Below, one piece after another: positions 22,020 to 30,664 of a stretch of DNA of 36,899 nt. Source of the DNA: an uncultured Porphyromonadaceae bacterium. GTDB lineage: Bacteria; Bacteroidota; Bacteroidia; Bacteroidales; Muribaculaceae. Under the pieces are notes generated by a model that was not told the DNA's origin, searched no databases, and saw nothing but the letters and a program-made list of their open reading frames with translations. Numbering within the stretch: position 1 is the first letter of the stretch; each line of letters opens with the position of its first letter. The position numbers were made by a program, and so were the translations under genes. The stretch lies in the NCBI GenBank assembly GCA_947177595.1, contig CAMWUZ010000002.1:1-36899 (forward strand), given 5' to 3'.

Positions 22020-23069
22020 TCAGAGAATGAGCATGGCATCGCCATAGGCTCCGAAATTGTATTTTTCCTTTATCGCCTCTTCATAGGCTTTCATCACAAG
22101 GTCATATCCTCCGAAAGCTGTGGTCATCATGAACATAACCGAATAAGGGAGGTGGAAGTTAGTGACGAGTGCATCAGTTACGGTGAAATCATAGGGCGGG
22201 AAGATGAATTTATTTGTCCAGCCGGAATATGTTTTCATGTGCCCCCCCATGCTCACGGCGCTCGCGATGCCACGGAGCACAGAGGTACCGACAGCACATA
22301 CTCTGTGATTCTCGTCTTTCACTCCGTTTACCATATCAACGAGTGCCTGAGTAACTTCCATCTGCTCGGAGTCCATGCGATGCTTGGTCAGATCTTCCAC
22401 ATCAATCTCACGGAAATTTCCAAGACCGCTGTGCACAGTCAGGAATGCCTGATGTATTCCTTTGATTTCCATGCGTTTGAGCAGCTCACGACTAAAGTGC
22501 ATACCAGCAGCAGGAGCTACGACAGCACCTTCACGCTCCGCATATATAGTCTGATAGCGCTCCTCATCCTCTGGAATCGGGTCTCGCTTGATGTATGCGG
22601 GCAGCGGAGTCTGACCGAGACTGAACAGGGCTTTCTTGAACTCATCATGGTCGCCATCGTAAAGGAAGCGTAATGTGCGTCCACGCGAGGTTGTATTGTC
22701 AATTACCTCGGCTACCATGCTCTCATCTTCGCCGAAATATAATTTATTACCGATTCTGATTTTTCTTGCGGGTTCGACAAGCACGTCCCAGAGCTTGCTC
22801 TCAGCATTAAGCTCGCGCAACAAGAACACCTCAATACGTGCACCGGTTTTTTCCTTGTTGCCGAAAAGACGCGCCGGAAAAACTTTTGTATCGTTGAATA
22901 CAAAAATATCGCCGTCAACAAAATAGTTGATAATATCTTTGAAAATACGGTGTTCAATTTCTCCTGACGCGCGGTGAAGCACCATCATACGACACTCATC
23001 GCGTTGCTCCGACGGGTGAAGGGCGATAAGCTCTTCAGGTAGCTTGAATTTAAACTGTGAAAGTTTCAT
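22020..23069 (-). CDS. queA: S-adenosylmethionine:tRNA ribosyltransferase-isomerase
   Basis: 349 residues, full length. Converts preQ1 at tRNA position 34 to epoxyqueuosine using the ribosyl group of SAM, in the cytoplasm. Signatures: LIALHPSEQRDECRMMVL, FVFNDTKVFPARLFG, RYQTIYAEREGAVVAPAAGMHFS and the C-terminal TNFHLPYSVMFMM. It begins 3 bases after the truB stop and ends 2 bases before yigZ, so the tRNA-modification genes truB and queA are translated from one message with the cell-envelope genes ahead of them. No preQ1 riboswitch is expected or seen inside the operon. Confidence 0.95.
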   Translation of the reverse strand: MKLSQFKFKLPEELIALHPSEQRDECRMMVLHRASGEIEHRIFKDIINYFVDGDIFVFNDTKVFPARLFGNKEKTGARIEVFLLRELNAESKLWDVLVEPARKIRIGNKLYFGEDESMVAEVIDNTTSRGRTLRFLYDGDHDEFKKALFSLGQTPLPAYIKRDPIPEDEERYQTIYAEREGAVVAPAAGMHFSRELLKRMEIKGIHQAFLTVHSGLGNFREIDVEDLTKHRMDSEQMEVTQALVDMVNGVKDENHRVCAVGTSVLRGIASAVSMGGHMKTYSGWTNKFIFPPYDFTVTDALVTNFHLPYSVMFMMTTAFGGYDLVMKAYEEAIKEKYNFGAYGDAMLIL

Positions 23070-23072
23070 TGG

Positions 23073-23825
23073 TTATATTGTAGTTGTTTCTTTAGTCAAA
23101 CTGAATGCAGACGGTATGGGATAACCATCCGGAAAAGTAACATCTGTGAGACGTATGAGTTCAATAGCCTGTTCAACTGTCAGGCAATCATCTACAGACA
23201 CTTCCCCGGCGCGGGTGCGTCGTAGAGCAGCAAGGTGAGCACCTGAGCCGAGCGCCTCCCCAATATCTCTCGCCAATGCCCTGATATATGTGCCTTTGCT
23301 ACACACAATTCTCAGAGTGATGGATGTGGGCGAGAAGTCAAGGAGCTCAATCTCATCAATCACCAGAATCTTGGGTTTCAGCTCCACATCCCTGCCCTTG
23401 CGCGCCATAAGATATGCTCTCTTTCCGTCAACCTTGCAAGCGGAAAACGCCGGAGGAATCTGCTCAATGCGTCCTATAAAGCGAGGGAGCACCTGCTCAA
23501 CTGCCTCACGAGTGATATGGTCAGTGGGGTAAGTAGCATCAATCTCGGTTTCAAGGTCAAATGAAGGAGTGGTGGCACCAAGAGCGATAGTAGCAACATA
23601 TTCTTTTACCGAAGCCTGAAGCGAGTCGATAAGCGAAGTAGATCTGCCTGTTACGAGCACCATAACTCCGGTAGCAAGCGGATCAAGAGTACCGGCATGA
23701 CCGACCTTGATTTTTTTCAGCTTCAACCGCCGAAGTATTGCACCCCTGATTCTCTTGACAACATCAAAAGATGTCCAGCCAAGCGGCTTGTCAATATATA
23801 TTTTCTCTCCGGTTATAAAATCCAT
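23073..23825 (-). CDS. truB: tRNA pseudouridine(55) synthase
   Basis: 250 residues from the ATG at 23825; an upstream in-frame ATG at 23885 would lie inside uppP and add an unconserved cysteine-rich segment, so it is rejected. Isomerises U55 in the T-loop of tRNAs. Signatures: IDKPLGWTSFDVVKRIR, KVGHAGTLDPLATGVMVL with the catalytic Asp, PPAFSACKVDGKRAY and SKGTYIRALARDIG. No long PUA extension, as usual in this phylum. It lies 8 bases after uppP and 3 bases before queA. Confidence 0.95.
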   Translation of the reverse strand: MDFITGEKIYIDKPLGWTSFDVVKRIRGAILRRLKLKKIKVGHAGTLDPLATGVMVLVTGRSTSLIDSLQASVKEYVATIALGATTPSFDLETEIDATYPTDHITREAVEQVLPRFIGRIEQIPPAFSACKVDGKRAYLMARKGRDVELKPKILVIDEIELLDFSPTSITLRIVCSKGTYIRALARDIGEALGSGAHLAALRRTRAGEVSVDDCLTVEQAIELIRLTDVTFPDGYPIPSAFSLTKETTTI

Positions 23826-23833
23826 AGTAAAAA

Positions 23834-24673
23834 TTACCAGAGGATGCAAAGCAATCCAGCAGCAAGACAATAGATGGCAAACCACACGAGCTTGCCTTTC
23901 TTTACTATCTCAATCATCCATTTGCATGCAGCACAGCCAACAATAAACGATGCGAGGAAACCGATAGTAAGAGGAACAGCGCCCACAGTGCCGGCAGTAG
24001 CACTTTCACCCGAGACTATATCCTTAAGCCCGAGCAACGCCTCCCCGAGAATCGGGATAATGACCATGAAAAAGGAGAATCTTGCCACCGCAGCCCTGTT
24101 TGCTCCCATGGAGATACCGGTTGCGATGGTTGATCCGCTACGGCTCAAACCGGGAAGAACGGCAATAGCCTGCGCAATACCCATTGCTATCGCATCAATC
24201 CAAGTTATGGATTCATCCGCTTTCCCATCAGAGACTTTGGGTACAGATGTACTTTTCTCACCACGGGTGCGGAAGAAGTAGGCGAATGAGAGTAATGCGG
24301 CTGTAATTATTAGGCAAATACCCACAACAGTAAGTCCGTTTCCGAAAAAGCTCTCTACAACATCCTTGAAACAAAGTCCTACAATTGCCACAGGAATACA
24401 TGATACCAGAATCTTGCAGACGTATGTGAAGCGGCTGTCAAATTTCAAAGTGAAGAAGCTGATACATAACGGCATGAATTCTTTCCAAAGCACCACGATT
24501 GTACTCAGAACGGTTGCAACATGGAGCGCCACGTCAAATTCAAGCGCTTCGGCTCCATTGAGGTCAAGTCCGAGAATGTCACGACATATCTCAAGATGAC
24601 CGCTGGAGCTTATCGGCAAATATTCCGCGAGCCCCTGAACAATTCCCATAATAAGAGCGTCAAGCCAACTCAT
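23834..24673 (-). CDS. uppP: Undecaprenyl-diphosphatase (BacA/UppP)
   Basis: 279 residues from the ATG at 24673; the longer frame from 24739 would overlap the DUF3098 gene. A polytopic inner-membrane enzyme that removes a phosphate from undecaprenyl diphosphate, recycling the lipid carrier for peptidoglycan and surface glycans; it confers bacitracin resistance when abundant. Family motifs are GIVQGLAEYLPISSSGHL near the N-terminus, with catalytic Glu and Ser residues, and PGLSRSGST in the second half. About eight membrane spans. It starts 4 bases after the DUF3098 gene. Confidence 0.94.
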   Translation of the reverse strand: MSWLDALIMGIVQGLAEYLPISSSGHLEICRDILGLDLNGAEALEFDVALHVATVLSTIVVLWKEFMPLCISFFTLKFDSRFTYVCKILVSCIPVAIVGLCFKDVVESFFGNGLTVVGICLIITAALLSFAYFFRTRGEKSTSVPKVSDGKADESITWIDAIAMGIAQAIAVLPGLSRSGSTIATGISMGANRAAVARFSFFMVIIPILGEALLGLKDIVSGESATAGTVGAVPLTIGFLASFIVGCAACKWMIEIVKKGKLVWFAIYCLAAGLLCILW

Positions 24674-24677
24674 ATCA

Positions 24678-24965
24678 TTAATTTTCTTTCTTAGACTTAG
24701 GATTCCATGCGATAGCCACTCCCATAAACACAAATCCAAGGAAAGCGATTGTAGGACCTACCACAATTCTGCGTGTACTGAAAATATCAGGATTGAACTC
24801 TTCGGCAGTTGCCGGAGCACCTGTCATCAGAAGAAAACCTAAAACAATCATCACGGCAGCGACTGCCATGAGAATAAAATTGATACGCTGCAAGGGCTGT
24901 TGACGCTCAGATTCAGTATCAAGACGTGATTCTACCGGAGAAGAGACAGGTTTATTTATAGCCAT
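24678..24965 (-). CDS. DUF3098 family membrane protein
   Basis: 95 residues with two membrane spans (about 29-49 and 69-87). The segment FNPDIFSTRRIVVGPTIAFL between and into the second span is the DUF3098 signature, a family confined to Bacteroidetes and usually found between ftsX and uppP, as here. Function unknown; its fixed position suggests a link to cell division or lipid-carrier recycling. It is 22 bases downstream of ftsX and 4 bases upstream of uppP. Confidence 0.88.
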   Translation of the reverse strand: MAINKPVSSPVESRLDTESERQQPLQRINFILMAVAAVMIVLGFLLMTGAPATAEEFNPDIFSTRRIVVGPTIAFLGFVFMGVAIAWNPKSKKEN

Positions 24966-24987
24966 AATATTAAAGGAGAATAATCAA

Positions 24988-25866
24988 TTAGAACATATCA
25001 TCATAGCCCAGCCGCAAGTAGCGGTTGGTTGAAAGAAGCGCACTGATTGTGCAGATAAGCACACCAACGACAAACAGTCCGGCAAAAACCCATGCGGCTT
25101 CGCGCCAACCGACGGATGCGGTTATCTGCGGCTCTACAGAACCGGCATAGAAAAGCAGTCCTGCAAGCACAACGACAGCCACAAAAGCCGCTACAATGCC
25201 TTGGAAAATATTTGCAATTATAAAGGGGCGCCTGATAAATGCCGCGGTAGCGCCAACCAGTTTCATGGTGTGGATGGAGAACCGGCGTGCATAAACGGTT
25301 AGCCGAACAGTGTTATTTATAAGCACAAAAGATATGAGAAGCAGAGCGAGAGCCACTGCCGAAAGAATAATCGTGAGCGAATTGACAGTGGCATTGATAG
25401 AGCGAATCATATCACCATGAAGCTTTATTTCACTAACGCCATGCAATTTCCGCAAAGGAGCCACAATTTTTTCAAGGCTGTCGTTCTCGGCATACTGACT
25501 CTTAACCGCCACTTCAAACTCGGGGAAAAACGGGTTGACTCCGAGCAGCGCTGTGATACTGTCACCCTCAGCCGCCATAGTCTCATTCCACCGCGCCAGC
25601 ACATCATCAGCACTGGCATAGCTCACAGCCGCAACGTATGGAGCAGTCTTCCACCTGTGATTAAGCGCTGCAATATCCTCACCTGTGGCATTTTCACTCA
25701 GAATCACAACAAATCCGATGCGAGATCTGATGTCGCTCGCCGCATTCTTTGCCGCAATACCCAGAAGAGACACGACTCCGAGAACAAGCAGCACAAGCGC
25801 AACGCTCACGGTTGCTGTAAGTTGTGAACCAAGAACCGGTAATGAATTTTTATTATTATTCTTCAT
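24988..25866 (-). CDS. ftsX: Cell division protein FtsX
   Basis: 292 residues. The permease-like partner of the ATPase FtsE, which couples division-site ATP hydrolysis to activation of peptidoglycan hydrolases in the periplasm; ftsE is not in this window. Topology fits FtsX: a first span (about 16-37), a periplasmic domain (about 45-165) with GFVVILSENATG, then three spans (about 168-190, 215-240, 258-282). The intracellular loop between spans has RRFSIHTMKLVGATAAFIRRPF. It heads a six-gene operon. The start codon lies only 8 bases after the -7 box, so the transcript may be nearly leaderless. Confidence 0.93.
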   Translation of the reverse strand: MKNNNKNSLPVLGSQLTATVSVALVLLVLGVVSLLGIAAKNAASDIRSRIGFVVILSENATGEDIAALNHRWKTAPYVAAVSYASADDVLARWNETMAAEGDSITALLGVNPFFPEFEVAVKSQYAENDSLEKIVAPLRKLHGVSEIKLHGDMIRSINATVNSLTIILSAVALALLLISFVLINNTVRLTVYARRFSIHTMKLVGATAAFIRRPFIIANIFQGIVAAFVAVVVLAGLLFYAGSVEPQITASVGWREAAWVFAGLFVVGVLICTISALLSTNRYLRLGYDDMF

Positions 25867-25874
25867 GCGAAGTG

Positions 25875-25905
25875 CAAAGGTACAACATTAAAAACCGGTT
25901 GTCAA
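25875..25905 (-). promoter_or_regulatory. Strong promoter of the ftsX operon
   Basis: Minus-strand TTG (25905-25903), 20 bases, TACCTTTG (25882-25875): an excellent match to the Bacteroidetes -33/-7 consensus. The spacer holds the palindrome aaccggtt (25893-25900). The ATG at 25866 follows the -7 box by only 8 bases. Confidence 0.8.
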
Positions 25906-25939
25906 GTCTTTATAATCATTTTAACGCATCACAGCACCT

Positions 25940-25968
25940 CTATATCATCTATATCGATCTATATCAAT
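25940..25968. repeat. Triple 10-base direct repeat (ctatatcnat)
   Basis: Three consecutive units ctatatcat (25940-25948), ctatatcgat (25949-25958) and ctatatcaat (25959-25968). The array covers the stop codon of the S41 peptidase gene and lies 35 bases upstream of the ftsX -33 element. One unit per helical turn would suit a binding site; replication slippage is the simple alternative. Confidence 0.55.
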
Positions 25969-27010
25969 TGCTCCCGGTGGTGAGCAGACGGATTGCAAAG
26001 TCAAGAATTGTGTCTTTACCGGCAAATTCATCTGCAGGTGACATATCAACCTCGCATCCGGGTGAAGGTGCTACACCAAACTCTGTGAGAGTGCCGTCCG
26101 GCGCATATACGGGGCAAGCAGAAAAACGTACACCCCAGCCGCAAGGTAATTCTGCAGAGAACGGCATACCGGAACCGCCACCGGTCGTTGCACCAACGAT
26201 AGTGACATTCGGCAATGTCTTCATTACGGTGGCAAAATAATTTGCCGCGGAGAATGTGGAGCGGTTGGTGAGTATCACAACCGGCTTACCCCATAGCCAG
26301 TGCCCTTTTTCAACAGGTTTAACTTTCATTTCAAAGGGTTTGGAAAACTCATTGTGTCCGGGTCCGGTTTTGTGAGAAATATAACCTGCACAAATTTCCT
26401 CACCGATGAAATGCGAAATCCAATTGTCGGCGTTGGTCATGTTTCCTCCACCATTGTCACGTATATCAATTATAAGCGCATCAGCAACCAGAAATGACGC
26501 AAAGATATTATCAATATTTCCGGCACCCAGAGAATACTCAAAAGAGGGAATCCTCAAATAACCGATGTTCGACGACAGAAGGTAATAGTATGCAGCTCCA
26601 AATTGGGAATAATGATAGAACAGGTATTTTTCCTGCACAAGCCGTTCATTATAATTCTGGGGATAATCGCTCCACCACGCGCGATAGTAGGATGTTTCAA
26701 ATGGAGCAGACAGATTCACATGACCATCCTTGAGCTCATCAAGCATCGCGGACATTATCCTGAAAAGCTGCTTGGCATTCCGGGCTTCCGCCGCCTGCTT
26801 GCGATATTTCACCTTCACCTCGTTCCAATCAATATTCTTATACTCAAAAAAGCAATAGTGCTCATCCATCACTTTCCAAAGCATATCGAAATTATTGAGT
26901 ATGGTATTGTCCTGCTCCTCTATTTCATGACACCCGGCTGCCGAGAGAATGCCTGCGAGCGCAAGTAAGTATATTCCAATATGACGTAGAGACACTTTCA
27001 TCCGGTTCAT
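25964..27010 (-). CDS. S41 family peptidase, lipoprotein
   Basis: 348 residues. Lipoprotein signal with lipobox LSAAGC; the ATG at 27010 overlaps the previous stop as ATGA, and MKVSLRH three codons on is an alternative start. After a short helical region with MLDELKDGHVNLS, the S41 catalytic domain has NIGYLRIPSF, ALIIDIRDNGGGNMTNAD and the serine motif NRSTFSAANYFATVM. No PDZ domain is visible, unlike the ctp gene at 10745. It is a periplasmic or surface-attached protease of unknown target. Last gene of parC-DUF3316-S41. Confidence 0.88.
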   Translation of the reverse strand: MNRMKVSLRHIGIYLLALAGILSAAGCHEIEEQDNTILNNFDMLWKVMDEHYCFFEYKNIDWNEVKVKYRKQAAEARNAKQLFRIMSAMLDELKDGHVNLSAPFETSYYRAWWSDYPQNYNERLVQEKYLFYHYSQFGAAYYYLLSSNIGYLRIPSFEYSLGAGNIDNIFASFLVADALIIDIRDNGGGNMTNADNWISHFIGEEICAGYISHKTGPGHNEFSKPFEMKVKPVEKGHWLWGKPVVILTNRSTFSAANYFATVMKTLPNVTIVGATTGGGSGMPFSAELPCGWGVRFSACPVYAPDGTLTEFGVAPSPGCEVDMSPADEFAGKDTILDFAIRLLTTGSN

Positions 27011-27858
27011 TCAAATAATGCATTATATCTCTTTGCTTTCGGTGATATGACCTTGCGAGGATTGAGCGAAAGCCATTCACCTGACAGTCCTATCACAAAC
27101 TGATGGGTAAAGTGATTTGATACAAGATGATTCACTTTTGAAGACAGTATGCGTCCCCTATACCCGGCTCTCAGCGAAGTCGCACCAAAATGGAAATCTG
27201 CAGAAACCAGATTATCAAGATTGAAATAGTTTCCCCACCAGGCACAATGCGCGAGTCCGCCATGATTCCCAAGATAAATCTCATAATACAGCTCTCCGTA
27301 ATCGGGCGAAAAGAATGCTCCGACAACAGGGAGTGACGGTTGCCACATAAGAGTGACAGGTAACCTGCGGAGGCGGAAATTATATGCTGCATAGGCAGAT
27401 GCCCCAACAGTAAAGGCAGCCTTAGCAGCCACTGGATTATTGCTGTTACGGTCAAGATACAGACAACCAAGATCAAGATTCACTGCCGGACCAATTCCAA
27501 GTTTCAATCCTTTAGCTACATTCCACCGGTGCAACATACCCCATGATGCCCTCACCCCAGCAGACCACATCACCGCATTTCCTGACTGATTCAGTACCCT
27601 ATCAATATCAAAACCGAAAGATAGGTTCATCACCCATGCCTCCGGATTGAATTTCATCGCCTGCCAGCGGTCGTAGTTGAGTGATGTACTCCATCCATTA
27701 TAATTTATAGGCGAAAGGTAGGTATCGGCAAGATGAGACGAACCGCTACCGACGGTATATGACGCAGTAACTGGTCGAAGAACCACCTCTTCGGTCTGCG
27801 CATTGACACAAATGACAGTGAACAGAATGCTAAAGAGAAGTAACAGCGACCTTTTCAT
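27007..27858 (-). CDS. DUF3316 family exported protein
   Basis: 283 residues with signal peptide ending VNAQ. The mature protein consists of alternating amphipathic strands with aromatic ends (WVMNLSFGFDI, AVMWSAGVRASWG, GAFFSPDYGELYYEIYLGNHG), a beta-barrel-like pattern consistent with an outer-membrane location. The overall form matches DUF3316, a Bacteroidetes family of unknown function. Its start codon overlaps the parC stop by one base (TGATG) and its end overlaps the S41 peptidase start by four, so the three genes are translationally coupled. Confidence 0.8.
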   Translation of the reverse strand: MKRSLLLLFSILFTVICVNAQTEEVVLRPVTASYTVGSGSSHLADTYLSPINYNGWSTSLNYDRWQAMKFNPEAWVMNLSFGFDIDRVLNQSGNAVMWSAGVRASWGMLHRWNVAKGLKLGIGPAVNLDLGCLYLDRNSNNPVAAKAAFTVGASAYAAYNFRLRRLPVTLMWQPSLPVVGAFFSPDYGELYYEIYLGNHGGLAHCAWWGNYFNLDNLVSADFHFGATSLRAGYRGRILSSKVNHLVSNHFTHQFVIGLSGEWLSLNPRKVISPKAKRYNALFE

Positions 27859-30551
27859 CAGAAAATTCTTTGTTGTCCGGTGAGTTCATCACGCACTTCG
27901 TCATCGGAGCGCTCCTCTATGACCTCCACTTCATCTGTTTCAGCAGAATTTTCGGTCTCAAGATTTTCCACAGTCTCAACTTCCACAACAACTGGCTCTA
28001 TTTCCCTAATCTCAGCCACATTCCACGCCGTAAGTCTCTTACCTTTGGCTCTGAACGATTTGACTCCGACAAAATCCATAGCATCCACTATCATGGAACC
28101 ACGCACCTCGTCAGCGCCACCAAATGTGATTTCAAATCTCGCACCAGGCTCTCCGCTTATAAGAGTGACAGCCGATTTCGGATTCTCCCCGATGAACCGC
28201 TGTTTTTTCGGTGAACTTTCGAAATTAAAGCGCTTCAGGTAGTAAAATCCCTGAGATGCGTCATAAAGCACCACACTCCACACCTTTTCAGGTCGGAACA
28301 GTTCAATTAACGCGATATTGTCTTCATAGTGATTTGTGCTGTCAAACGAAGATGTATAATACTCTCCGTTTTTAAGAACCACAAGCACCTGATCGGTAGC
28401 GTTGAACTCACCGAGGTAATTACCTCTACCCTCATAATTAAGACGTAGAACATCGGGATCAAACCACACCTTGCGTCCACCCAATGTGCTCTGCCCCGCC
28501 TCTTTCAAGCGTATAGAATGCACCTCGTTTTTGGTAACAATATTACCCATAGCCGCCTTGCCCCTCGGCTTGAGATCGGCAAAATCAATATCAAGCTGCA
28601 GGGTCTTGAGCTTGGGCTTCGGCTTGAGAGTCACCCTAACAATCTCCGCCTCTCCATTGGGATTCGCTGAGAAATATTTGATCTTACTGTCCGGCTTGCC
28701 CTGTGTGAGATCATAAATCTTATCTCTCGTCACACCGGTGACATGAAATCTCTTCATATAGTGGATTCCGCCCTTACCGTCCTGATAAATCACATTGTAT
28801 GTGGTGCGCTCATCCTTATCCTTGAATACAGCAACGTGTTGAATCTTATCATCACCGACAAATACTTTGTCCTGGACACGTATCACCTTATACTTACCAT
28901 TGGTGAAGAATATTATCACATCATCAAGCTCAGAGCAGTTACCAATACACTCGATATCTTCTCCTTTAAGCCCTGTACCGACAAAACCCTCCTTTTTATT
29001 AACATAGAGTTTCTGGTTTGCCTCGGCAACCCTCGCTGCAGCGATAGTCTCGAAGTTGCGCAACTGAGTCATGCGCGGATACTCCGCGCCATACTTCTGC
29101 TTGAGTTTCTGAAACCATTTGATAGTATAGGCGGTGAGCTTGGCAAGTTTGGAATTTATGTCTGCAATTTTGTCATTTAGAGCAGCGATAGCCTCATCTG
29201 CCTGCTTGGAGTCAAAGCGCGGGATACGCCCCATCTTTATTTCAAGCAATTTGAGCAGGTCTTCTTCTGTTACCTCACGGATAAGACGATCGGCATACCC
29301 GTTGATTCTTTTGCCAAGGTGAGCGATTGCCTGTGCTTTGCTCAAACTCTCCTCATATTCCTTATCCTTATATATCCTCTCTTCAATGAAAATTCTCTCC
29401 AGAGTGAGGAAGTGTAATTTTTCTTTTGTTTCAGCAAGTTCAATTTCAAGTTCAGCTTTGAGAATATCGCGTGTGCGATCCACATTGCGGCGGAGCACAT
29501 CGCTCACTCCGAGAAAATGCGGCTTATCATCATATATCACGCAGCAGTTGGGAGATATGGATAATTCACAGTCAGTGAAAGCATATAGAGCGTCGATAGT
29601 CTTATCGCTCGAAACTCCCGGCTGGAGATACACCATCACGAGTGCGGTTGCGGAAGTGTTATCATCAACCTGACGGATTTTTATCTTGCCTTTTTCGTTT
29701 GCCTTGAGAATGCTTTCGATGAGTTTGCCGCTGGTAATACCGTAGGGTAATTCTGTCACCGCCAGAGTACGGTTGTCTATCTTGTCTATTTTTGCTCGCA
29801 CTCTCACTCTGCCGCCACGCGCGCCGTCATTGTATCGGCTCACATCAATCATGCCGCCGGTGGTAAAATCGGGATAGAGAGTAAATTCTTCTCCTTTTAG
29901 ATATGCAACAGCCGCGTCAATGATTTCATTGAAGTTGTGAGGAAGAATAAGACTTGACAAACCTGCGGCTATACCGCCTACACCTTGTGCTAAAAGAAGC
30001 GGGAATTTGGCAGGCAGTGTAACCGGCTCCTTGCTTCTGCCATCATAACTGGGCGTCCACTGAGTAACCTTTGCGTTAAACAGCACTTCGCTTGCAAATT
30101 CGCTGAGACGCGCCTCGATATATCGACCAGCCGCAGCGCTGGCGCCGGTGAGAACATTACCCCAGTTACCCTGAGTTTCCACAAGCAGCCCTTTCTGTCC
30201 GAGCTGCACCAAAGCGCCATAAATCGACTGGTCACCATGAGGATGATATGCCATTGTTGCGCCAACGATGTTCGCCACCTTGATAAAGCGCTCGTCATCG
30301 AGTTTCTTCATGGTGTGGAGCAGTCGGCGCTGCACCGGCTTCAGACCGTCGTCAGCATTGGGAATAGCACGATCGAGGATTGTATATGACGCATAATCAA
30401 GATACCAGCTCTGAAACATTCCTCGGAGCTGATGTCTGACATTATCGTCGGTAAGATCGACAAGCATTGAGCCAAAGCCACCCTCTTCGGCTTCGGCGCT
30501 ATCCTCAATTTCTTCTTCCGGTGTGTATTCTTCTATTTCGTCCTCACTCAT
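27858..30551 (-). CDS. parC: DNA topoisomerase IV subunit A
   Basis: 897 residues. The DNA-breaking half of topoisomerase IV, partner of the ParE encoded at 8300-10264. The breakage-reunion domain shows LDRAIPNADDGLKPVQRRLL, HPHGDQSIYGALVQLGQKG and the active-site Arg143-Tyr144 in AGRYIEARLS. A long coiled coil (about 360-490) and a C-terminal beta-pinwheel-type domain follow. The N-terminus is an acidic extension of 35 residues, and the last 40 residues are also very acidic (EVETVENLETENSAETDE). The position that is Ser in E. coli enzymes, after HPHGD, is Gln108. It leads an operon with the DUF3316 and S41 genes. Confidence 0.94.
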   Translation of the reverse strand: MSEDEIEEYTPEEEIEDSAEAEEGGFGSMLVDLTDDNVRHQLRGMFQSWYLDYASYTILDRAIPNADDGLKPVQRRLLHTMKKLDDERFIKVANIVGATMAYHPHGDQSIYGALVQLGQKGLLVETQGNWGNVLTGASAAAGRYIEARLSEFASEVLFNAKVTQWTPSYDGRSKEPVTLPAKFPLLLAQGVGGIAAGLSSLILPHNFNEIIDAAVAYLKGEEFTLYPDFTTGGMIDVSRYNDGARGGRVRVRAKIDKIDNRTLAVTELPYGITSGKLIESILKANEKGKIKIRQVDDNTSATALVMVYLQPGVSSDKTIDALYAFTDCELSISPNCCVIYDDKPHFLGVSDVLRRNVDRTRDILKAELEIELAETKEKLHFLTLERIFIEERIYKDKEYEESLSKAQAIAHLGKRINGYADRLIREVTEEDLLKLLEIKMGRIPRFDSKQADEAIAALNDKIADINSKLAKLTAYTIKWFQKLKQKYGAEYPRMTQLRNFETIAAARVAEANQKLYVNKKEGFVGTGLKGEDIECIGNCSELDDVIIFFTNGKYKVIRVQDKVFVGDDKIQHVAVFKDKDERTTYNVIYQDGKGGIHYMKRFHVTGVTRDKIYDLTQGKPDSKIKYFSANPNGEAEIVRVTLKPKPKLKTLQLDIDFADLKPRGKAAMGNIVTKNEVHSIRLKEAGQSTLGGRKVWFDPDVLRLNYEGRGNYLGEFNATDQVLVVLKNGEYYTSSFDSTNHYEDNIALIELFRPEKVWSVVLYDASQGFYYLKRFNFESSPKKQRFIGENPKSAVTLISGEPGARFEITFGGADEVRGSMIVDAMDFVGVKSFRAKGKRLTAWNVAEIREIEPVVVEVETVENLETENSAETDEVEVIEERSDDEVRDELTGQQRIF

Positions 30552-30574
30552 GGTTTTCTGTAATTATCTATGGG

Positions 30575-30582
30575 CAAAGGTA
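30575..30582 (-). promoter_or_regulatory. Bacteroidetes -7 box for the parC operon
   Basis: Minus-strand TACCTTTG, 23 bases before the ATG at 30551. A T-rich TTTCG lies about 20 bases upstream in place of a -33 element. The promoter follows directly on the yebC terminator. Confidence 0.7.
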
Positions 30583-30611
30583 ATAAAAAAATTGCACCCC
30601 ACGAAAAAAAA

Positions 30612-30643
30612 GAATGTGCCGGGAAGCTAATCCTGACACATTC
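30612..30643 (-). terminator. Intrinsic terminator of pheT-yebC
   Basis: Minus-strand stem gaatgtg/cacattc (arms 30637-30643 and 30612-30618) followed by a run of eight T. It lies 21 bases after the yebC stop. Confidence 0.82.
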
Positions 30644-30664
30644 AAAGTAGGTTATAGAACTGAA

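Noticed and set aside
23826..23885. Upstream ATG for truB
   Set aside because: It overlaps uppP and adds an unconserved cysteine-rich segment; MDFITGEKIYIDKPLG from 23825 is the family start.
24674..24739. Upstream ATG for uppP
   Set aside because: It lies inside the DUF3098 gene; the family N-terminus begins at MSWLDAL (24673).
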